Below, one piece after another: positions 5,257 through 10,186 of a DNA stretch of 10,186 nt. The notes under the pieces are model-generated. The model ran no database searches. It had not been told where the DNA came from and saw only the letters and a program-made list of their open reading frames with translations. How positions within the stretch are numbered: the first letter of the stretch is position 1; every line of letters starts with the position of its first letter. Origin of the DNA: Actinomycetes bacterium (GTDB lineage: Bacteria > Actinomycetota > Acidimicrobiia > Acidimicrobiales > RAAP-2); assembly GCA_021826255.1 (NCBI GenBank), contig JAKBAZ010000035.1:1-10186 (forward strand). Direction: 5' to 3'. The position numbers were made by a program, and so were the translations under genes.

Positions 5257-6336
5257 ATGGAACGGCTCGTGGCGGTGTGGTTGGCCGACTTGGAGGTCGA
5301 GCGGGTGGACGGGTCCTCACTGCGGGAGTTCTCCTCGTTCCTCGACGCCCTGGGTGAACTCTGTCCCTTCGTCGACCCCCTCCGGCGGGGGCTGTGCCTC
5401 TTTCCGATGCGAGCCCCGCGACGGTTCTACGGAACAGAAGAAGCGGTCCTCGAACGGCTCTACGAGATTGTCGAACGATGTGGCCTTCCCTCGCCCCGCG
5501 TCGGTGTGGCGCAGGGGGTCTTTAGCGCCGAGGCCGCCGCTCGTCGAGACCGAGTGGTGATGCTAGGGGAGGAGGATCTCTTTCGATACTCCCTCCCCAT
5601 CGAGGAACTGGCACCCAAGGACGTGGCCGCCACTCTGCGTCGTCTAGGGATCTCCTCGGTGGGGCGTTTCGCAGAGCTGAGTGAGCGTCGGGTCGCGGAG
5701 CGATTCTCGGCGCTGGTGGTGGAACTTCATCGGGTGGCCCGAGGAGAACAGAGCGAGGCCCCCGGGCAACGCGACGCGAGCGTTCTCAGAGCGTTGGGTC
5801 GAGAGACCCGTGATACGCGAGGCGTCGACGAACAACTCGGTTTCTTCGGGCACCGCGGAGCCCGGGAGCAACGGGCGCTCGCGGCGGCCTGGCGGGTGCG
5901 ATCTCGCCTCGGTGAAGCCGGTGTGCTCGTGGCGTCGCTACGCGCGGGACGCGCACCCGAGGATCGAGACGTCCTCGTTCCCTTCGACGCCCCCGAACCT
6001 CGACGTTCCCCCGAGGCCCCCTGGCCGGGTCGTCTGGGATCGCCCACGCCGGTGCGCACTCCGCGTCAACCCCTACCGGTGAGCCTGACGGATTCGACCG
6101 CTACGCCGGTGACCGTCGGGGTGCGGGGTTTCTTGAGTGGGGACCCGGTGCGACTGGATCTCGGGAGGGGGTCGTGGCGTGAGGTGACCTGGTACGCGGG
6201 GCCCTGGCCCTCCGTGGAGGAGTGGTGGGGGGTTCCGAGGCGACGAGCCCATCTCCAGGTCGTGACTGATCGCGCGGAGGCGTACTTGCTGCGCGCGGAG
6301 GGTGAGCGTTGGTGGATAGCGGGGGTGTACGACTAG
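5257..6336 (+). CDS. imuB: ImuB, non-catalytic Y-family polymerase-like scaffold, unusually short
   Basis: The protein has 359 residues, starting at the ATG right after the imuA' stop. ImuB links DnaE2 and ImuA' to the beta sliding clamp. Recognisable parts are a first palm strand (RLVAVWLADLE, 3-13), the palm segment FVDPLRRGLCLFPMRAPRRFYG (38-59), thumb-like helices with LRRLGISSVGRFAEL (128-141), and clamp motif QLGFFG (193-198). Next come the post-motif region SRLGEAGVLVASLRAGRAPEDR and the conserved C-terminal domain ending WREVTWYAGPWP, WW, LQVV and RWWIAGVYD. Actinobacterial relatives are usually over 500 residues. By recall, about 55-60 residues (fingers) are absent after residue 13, and more than 100 (little finger/PAD) between about residues 165 and 190. 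The frame is intact, so this is a compact form rather than a broken gene. Acidic catalytic residues of active Y-family enzymes are not evident. Confidence 0.9.
   Translation: MERLVAVWLADLEVERVDGSSLREFSSFLDALGELCPFVDPLRRGLCLFPMRAPRRFYGTEEAVLERLYEIVERCGLPSPRVGVAQGVFSAEAAARRDRVVMLGEEDLFRYSLPIEELAPKDVAATLRRLGISSVGRFAELSERRVAERFSALVVELHRVARGEQSEAPGQRDASVLRALGRETRDTRGVDEQLGFFGHRGAREQRALAAAWRVRSRLGEAGVLVASLRAGRAPEDRDVLVPFDAPEPRRSPEAPWPGRLGSPTPVRTPRQPLPVSLTDSTATPVTVGVRGFLSGDPVRLDLGRGSWREVTWYAGPWPSVEEWWGVPRRRAHLQVVTDRAEAYLLRAEGERWWIAGVYD
6297..6302 (+). promoter_or_regulatory. ribosome binding site deciding the dnaE2 start
   Basis: GGAGGG lies inside the imuB 3' end, 6 bases before TTG 6309 and 9 bases before GTG 6312. 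GTG 6336 is preceded only by a GGGGGT run about 9 bases upstream. This favours a start at 6309 or 6312, overlapping imuB by about 25 bases, although homology to other DnaE2 proteins needs nothing before residue 10. Confidence 0.5.
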
Positions 6337-9300
6337 TGGAGGGTTACGCCGAGCTTCACGCCCACTCGAGTTTCAGTTTTCTCGACGGGGCGAGTGACCC
6401 AGAAGAGTTAGCGGTCGAAGCGGCTCGACTAGGACTGAGCGCTCTCGCCCTCAGTGACCACCACGGCTTCTACGGAGTTGTGCGCTTCGCCGAGGCCGCT
6501 CGAACCCTAGGGCTCCCGACGATATTCGGGGCGGAGTTGACGCTCGGGGAGGGGGGTGAGCGAACTGGAGTTCTCGACCCGTCCGGTGACCATCTCGTGA
6601 TTCTGGCCGAGGGCCCGGAGGGGTACCGGCGACTATCGCGGGTACTCGCGGAGGCTCACTTGGCCCGAGGCGAGAAGGGGGCACCCCAGTTTCGTCTCGA
6701 GGACTTAGTCGAACACCGCGAGTACTGGCGGGTTCTGAGCGGCTGTCGCAAGGGCCCTCTCACGCGGGCCTTGTTGAACGAGGGTCCCCGGGGGGCTCGA
6801 CGAGAGGCCGGTCGACTTCGCGACGCGTTCGCGGATCGCCTCGTGGTGGAGATTTGGGACCACGGTCACTACGAGGACGCCACGCGTAACGACGCGCTCG
6901 TGGAGGTGGCCCTCGCCTCGGGGCTCGAGGTGGTAGCGACGGGAAATGTTCACTACGCGCGACCCGACGACTTCGCGCGGGCCTCGGTCGTGTCGGCGAT
7001 TCGAGCTCGGCGCACCCTCGAGGAGATGGCTGGCTGGACTCCGGGCTCTCCGCTCGCTCACCTGAGGGGTCCGGCCGAACAGCGTCGTCGGTTTGCTCGA
7101 TGGCCCGGTGCGGTGGATCTGGCGGTGGAACTCGGTGAGCACCTGGCGTTCGACCTTCACCTCGTGGCGCCGTCTCTCCCGCGTTTTGATACTCCCGAGG
7201 GACTGGATGAGCAGGCCTACTTGACCCAACTGGTGTACGAGGGGGCGACTCGGCGTTACGGGTCGCGGGACTCCGAGAGGGTGGCGGGAGCCTGGCGCCA
7301 GATTGATCACGAGTTGCGCGTCATCGAGCAACTCGGATTCGCCGGATACTTTCTCACCGTCTGGGATATCACCGAGTTCTGTCGGGCCCACAACATTCTC
7401 TGCCAGGGTCGCGGATCGGCGGCGAACTCGGCCGTGTGCTACTCCCTCGGCATCACCAACGCCGACGCGGTAGCACTCCATCTGCTGTTCGAACGCTTCC
7501 TCTCACCCGCTCGCGACGGTCCCCCCGACATCGACGTCGATATCGAATCCGGGCGACGCGAAGAGGTGATTCAGTACGTCTACGAGCGTTACGGCCGTCA
7601 TCACGCCGCCCAGGTGGCGGCGGTAATCACCTACCGACCTCGCTCGGCCCTGCGCGACGTCGCGCGAGCTTTCGGCTACTCCGAGGAAGAGGCCAACGCT
7701 CTTCGCGACGCGGTGGACCGTCGCTCGATGAGCGCCCTGAGTGAGGAGGTGCCCCCGGTCATCCTCGAGATGGCGAGTCAGTTGCTCGATCGTCCCCGTC
7801 ACCTGGGTTTGCACTCGGCGGGAATGGTGCTGTGTGATCGCCCCGTCGTCGAGGTCTGTCCGGTCGAGTGGGGCCGCACGCCGGGTCGTAGCGTCCTGCA
7901 GTGGGACAAGGACGACTGCGCCGCGACCGGGCTCGTCAAGTTTGACCTCTTGGGACTCGGCATGCTCGAGGCCCTGCACCGAGCCCTCGACACGGTGGAG
8001 GAGTTCCACGGTGTTCGACTCGACCTCGGGACCTTGCCCCAAGAGCCCGAGGTCTACGACCTCCTCTGTTCGGCCGACACGGTGGGGGTCTTTCAAGTGG
8101 AGTCGCGAGCTCAGATGGGGACATTGCCCCGAGTGGAACCCCGGTGCTTCTACGACCTCGTCATCGAAGTCGCTCTCATCCGTCCCGGTCCCATTCAGGG
8201 TCACGCGGTGAATCCCTACATTCGACGTCGTCGGGGAGAAGAGCCGGTCACGTACCTGCACCCTCGCCTCGAGCCGATTCTGAAGAGGACTCTCGGAGTG
8301 CCACTCTTTCAAGAGCAACTCATGGAGATGGCGGTGGCGGTGGCGGATTTCAGTGCCACCGAGGCCGACGAGTTGCGCCAGGCCATGGCGGCCAAGCGAT
8401 CGGCGGCGCGAATGCTCGATTTAAGGGAACGTCTCTATCGAGGCATGGCTCGTCACGGGATTGAGGGCGAGCGCGCGGATCAGATATACGACGCCCTCGC
8501 CGCGTTCGCCAACTTCGGATTTCCCGAGTCCCACGCGGTGTCCTTCGCCCACCTCGTCTACTGCTCGGCGTGGATCAAGGTCCACTATCCCGCGGCGTTC
8601 CTCGCGTCGCTCCTCAACGCTCAACCCATGGGCTTTTGGTCGCCCCAGTCCCTCGTCGCCGACGCTCAACGTCGGGGGGTCGAGGTGCTGCGACCCGACG
8701 TCAATCACTCGAGAGTCGGCGCCCGTCTCGAGGGGGATCGGGCCAATCCGGCGGTACGTCTCGGAGTGGCTTCGGTGCGCGGGGTCGGAGAAGAGGTGGC
8801 CACGCGCATCGTGGAGGGAGCACCGTGGCGAAGCCAGGAGGACCTCGTACGGCGGGCCGGAGTTCGCCAGCACCACCTCGAGGCACTCGCGGTCGCCGGA
8901 GCGCTCGATGGCTTCGGGGCGACTCGCCGAGCTCTCGTTTGGCGAGCGGGAGCGGCCGCCCAGGCCACGGTGGAACGACTCGAGGGGGTCGTGACGGGAG
9001 ACCAGGCTCCCGAACTCTCGGATCCCGATGAGTTCGAGAGAGTCGCCGACGACCTGTGGTCACTCGGGTTGACCACCGAGGCGACGGGGCTCGCCCTCGT
9101 GCGTGACGCCCTCGACGTTCGAGGGGTGGTTCGAGCGAGTGACCTCGAGAGCACTGAGCACAGCCGGGTTCTCGTGGCCGGTGTCGTCACGCATCGTCAG
9201 CACCCCGAGACCGCTCGGGGCGCAGTATTTCTCAATCTCGAAGACGAGACCGGTCACGTGAACGTGATCTTTTCTAAGGGGGCGTGGGCTCGCTGGCGTG

Positions 9301-9434
9301 ACGTGGCGGCTCCGTCGTCCGCCCTCCTCGTACGGGGAACTCTGCAGCGCGCTCAAGGGACTCTGACGCTGCTCGCCGAGCACGTGGAGTCACTCCCACT
9401 CGGCGCTACCGTGCCCTCGCGAGACTGGCGATAA
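6312..9434 (+). CDS. dnaE2: DnaE2, error-prone DNA polymerase III alpha subunit
   Basis: The protein has 1,040 residues from GTG 6312, a normal DnaE2 length. DnaE2 is the SOS-induced C-family polymerase that performs mutagenic lesion bypass, recruited by ImuB and ImuA'. The N-terminal PHP domain shows AELHAHSSFSFLDGAS (H16, H18) and SDHHG (48-52). The palm carries CQGRGSAANS (364-373) and PDIDVDIE (405-412), where D408 and D410 match the catalytic pair of E. coli DnaE. The third aspartate is D545 in KFDLLGLG. Fingers motifs include GVFQVES, RPGPIQG, LFQEQLMEMA and NFGFPESHAVSFA. A helix-hairpin-helix-like segment (about 816-835) and an OB fold (about 951-993) follow, and the ending PSRDWR is typical of DnaE2. 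GTG 6336, which shares its first base with the imuB stop, is an alternative start. The gene appears complete and functional. Confidence 0.96.
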   Translation: MDSGGVRLVEGYAELHAHSSFSFLDGASDPEELAVEAARLGLSALALSDHHGFYGVVRFAEAARTLGLPTIFGAELTLGEGGERTGVLDPSGDHLVILAEGPEGYRRLSRVLAEAHLARGEKGAPQFRLEDLVEHREYWRVLSGCRKGPLTRALLNEGPRGARREAGRLRDAFADRLVVEIWDHGHYEDATRNDALVEVALASGLEVVATGNVHYARPDDFARASVVSAIRARRTLEEMAGWTPGSPLAHLRGPAEQRRRFARWPGAVDLAVELGEHLAFDLHLVAPSLPRFDTPEGLDEQAYLTQLVYEGATRRYGSRDSERVAGAWRQIDHELRVIEQLGFAGYFLTVWDITEFCRAHNILCQGRGSAANSAVCYSLGITNADAVALHLLFERFLSPARDGPPDIDVDIESGRREEVIQYVYERYGRHHAAQVAAVITYRPRSALRDVARAFGYSEEEANALRDAVDRRSMSALSEEVPPVILEMASQLLDRPRHLGLHSAGMVLCDRPVVEVCPVEWGRTPGRSVLQWDKDDCAATGLVKFDLLGLGMLEALHRALDTVEEFHGVRLDLGTLPQEPEVYDLLCSADTVGVFQVESRAQMGTLPRVEPRCFYDLVIEVALIRPGPIQGHAVNPYIRRRRGEEPVTYLHPRLEPILKRTLGVPLFQEQLMEMAVAVADFSATEADELRQAMAAKRSAARMLDLRERLYRGMARHGIEGERADQIYDALAAFANFGFPESHAVSFAHLVYCSAWIKVHYPAAFLASLLNAQPMGFWSPQSLVADAQRRGVEVLRPDVNHSRVGARLEGDRANPAVRLGVASVRGVGEEVATRIVEGAPWRSQEDLVRRAGVRQHHLEALAVAGALDGFGATRRALVWRAGAAAQATVERLEGVVTGDQAPELSDPDEFERVADDLWSLGLTTEATGLALVRDALDVRGVVRASDLESTEHSRVLVAGVVTHRQHPETARGAVFLNLEDETGHVNVIFSKGAWARWRDVAAPSSALLVRGTLQRAQGTLTLLAEHVESLPLGATVPSRDWR

Positions 9435-9513
9435 CGATCACCTCGCCGCGACTTATACCTAACCGATGGGCCCACTCAAGTTGACGTCCCCTGAAGTGGT
9501 GTAACTAGGACCG

Positions 9514-9530
9514 TCCGTCACGAAGACGGA
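9514..9530 (+). repeat. perfect hairpin in the IS leader
   Basis: TCCGTC (9514-9519), loop ACGAA and GACGGA (9525-9530) form a perfect 6-bp stem directly before the left arm of the larger foldback at 9531-9585. No T-run follows, so it is not a standard terminator. It may stabilise the leader RNA or be a transposase or host-factor site. Confidence 0.55.
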
Positions 9531-9585
9531 TCACCGGAGCAACCTTGACGTGTCCATAGCAAGGCACGAAAGGAAACTCCGGTGA
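9531..9585 (+). promoter_or_regulatory. foldback that sequesters the transposase start codon
   Basis: TCACCGGAG (9531-9539) and CTCCGGTGA (9577-9585) are exact reverse complements around 37 bases. The right arm contains the whole GTG start codon (9582-9584), and the ribosome site AGGAAA (9571-9576) directly adjoins the stem. In RNA initiated upstream of 9531 the start would be paired. Other IS elements, such as IS10 and IS50, use similar foldbacks to stop translation from read-through transcripts. Function here is inferred. Confidence 0.5.
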
Positions 9586-10186
9586 CCCACCACGATTTTG
9601 ACCCATCCGAGCTGCTCGACGCGCTGCGAGAGCGTCCCGACCTCGATCTGGTGCGCCAGATGGTCGGCTTCCTCTACCAGGCCCTGATCGAGGCCGAGGC
9701 CACCGAGGTGATCGGCGCCGAGCCCCACGAGCGAAGTGGGACTCGCACGACGCGTCGCAACGGACACCGTCCCCGCACGCTCTCGACCAAGGCCGGCGAC
9801 GTGGACCTGAAGATCCCCAAGCTGCGCGAGGGCTCGTTCTTTCCGAGCGTGCTCGAGCGCAGGCGGCGCGTCGACCAGGCCCTCTACGCCGTCGTGATCG
9901 AGGCCTACGTCCACGGGGTCTCCACCCGCAAGGTCGACGACCTGGTGGCCGCTCTGGGGGTCGAGGCCGGGCTCTCCAAGAGCGAGGTCAGCCGGATCTG
10001 CTCTGAGATGGACGAGGGACTCGAGCAGTTCCGCACCCGAAGCCTCGCCCACAGCCCCTTCCCCTACGTCTTCCTCGACGCCACCGACGTAAAGGCCCGC
10101 GTCGGCGGTCGGGTCGTCTCTCGGGCCGTCGTGGTCGCGACCGGGGTCAGCCTCAACGGCGACCGCGAGATCCTGGGCCTGGCTCT
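9582..10186 (+). CDS. IS256-family transposase, N-terminal part (3' end outside window)
   Basis: GTG 9582 is preceded by AGGAAA at 9571-9576. The 201 visible residues are those of an IS256-type DDE transposase. They include FLYQALIEAEATEVIGAEPHE (residues 28-48 by my count), then RRNGHRPR, IPKLREGSFFPS, EAYVHGVSTRKVDDL and SKSEVSRICSEMDEGL, and YVFLDATDVKARV. The aspartate of LDAT is the first catalytic residue of the DDE triad; the second Asp and the Glu lie beyond the window. The visible part has no frameshift or stop, so the element may be intact. The enzyme recognises the IS ends and catalyses transposition. Its family assignment is firm; its activity is not shown. Confidence 0.93.
   Translation, partial: MTHHDFDPSELLDALRERPDLDLVRQMVGFLYQALIEAEATEVIGAEPHERSGTRTTRRNGHRPRTLSTKAGDVDLKIPKLREGSFFPSVLERRRRVDQALYAVVIEAYVHGVSTRKVDDLVAALGVEAGLSKSEVSRICSEMDEGLEQFRTRSLAHSPFPYVFLDATDVKARVGGRVVSRAVVVATGVSLNGDREILGLA

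Larger units (their letters stand above)
9481..10186 (+). mobile_element. IS256-family insertion sequence, left part
   Basis: An IS256-type transposase begins at 9582 and runs past the window. Its upstream region contains GTGTAA at 9499-9504. In IS256 itself that motif sits about 18 bases inside the terminal inverted repeat, so the left tip is estimated at about 9481, give or take 10 bases. The right end is outside the window, so neither the inverted repeats nor the target duplication can be checked. The element lies in the same orientation as dnaE2, about 50 bases after its stop, and does not damage that gene. Codon choice is richer in CTG, GCC and AAG than in the neighbours, which favours CTC and CGA, consistent with separate ancestry. 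Confidence 0.75.

Noticed and set aside
5257..6336. imuB as a frameshifted or truncated pseudogene
   Set aside because: The frame is intact from an ATG abutting imuA' to the conserved C-terminal ending, and both the clamp motif and the C-terminal domain are present. Internal domain loss fits better.
7503..8318. A 271-residue minus-strand open frame, and a 258-residue one at 6705-7481
   Set aside because: Both lie fully antisense to conserved dnaE2 motifs and have no recognisable domains. They are GC-driven shadows.
6312..9434. The replicative DnaE1 instead of DnaE2
   Set aside because: The operon context with imuA' and imuB, the LexA box, the length near 1,040 residues and the SRDWR ending indicate DnaE2.

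Overview
The window is high-GC DNA that looks actinobacterial. The clearest marker is a compact imuA'-imuB-dnaE2 mutasome operon headed by an actinobacterial-type LexA box (CGAAC-N4-GTTCG). Weak or absent Shine-Dalgarno sites at several starts, a membrane protein downstream of an ECF sigma gene, and heavy use of CTC (Leu) and CGA (Arg) codons fit that phylum. Acidimicrobiia or a relative is possible, but this is a low-confidence guess.

Layout. Bases 1-258 hold the 3' end of an unidentified + strand gene. A complete tRNA-Ala(CGC) follows at 273-345. A small two-helix membrane protein gene lies on the minus strand at 520-897. About 620 bases without a convincing gene (898-1519) contain a strong GC hairpin, a perfect DnaA-box 9-mer and several inverted repeats next to the following gene. 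A two-gene + strand unit then encodes an ECF sigma factor (1520-2023) and a 571-residue single-pass membrane protein (2071-3786). That protein has an anti-sigma-like N-terminus and a Thr-rich Gly-X-Y (collagen-like) stalk. Its stop codon overlaps the stop of a convergent SRAP-domain gene (3783-4469, minus), which repairs or shields abasic sites.

Divergent from SRAP, a LexA box lying on the probable transcription start and ATG opens the operon imuA' (4603-5256), imuB (5257-6336) and dnaE2 (6312-9434), with zero-gap or overlapping junctions. In known systems ImuA' and ImuB tie the error-prone polymerase DnaE2 to the beta clamp for damage-induced mutagenic bypass. ImuB here is unusually small, at 359 residues. 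It appears to lack both the fingers region and the little-finger/PAD region of the Y-family fold, while keeping the clamp motif QLGFFG and the C-terminal domain.

An IS256-family element begins within roughly 50 bases of the dnaE2 stop and runs off the window. Its transposase start codon lies in a perfect 9-bp inverted repeat, and a second perfect hairpin sits just upstream. This suggests a brake on transposase translation from read-through of the SOS-inducible operon. The right half of the window is therefore a DNA damage-response locus (SRAP plus mutasome) with a mobile element at its 3' end. The left half is a sigma-factor/surface-protein module and a tRNA locus.
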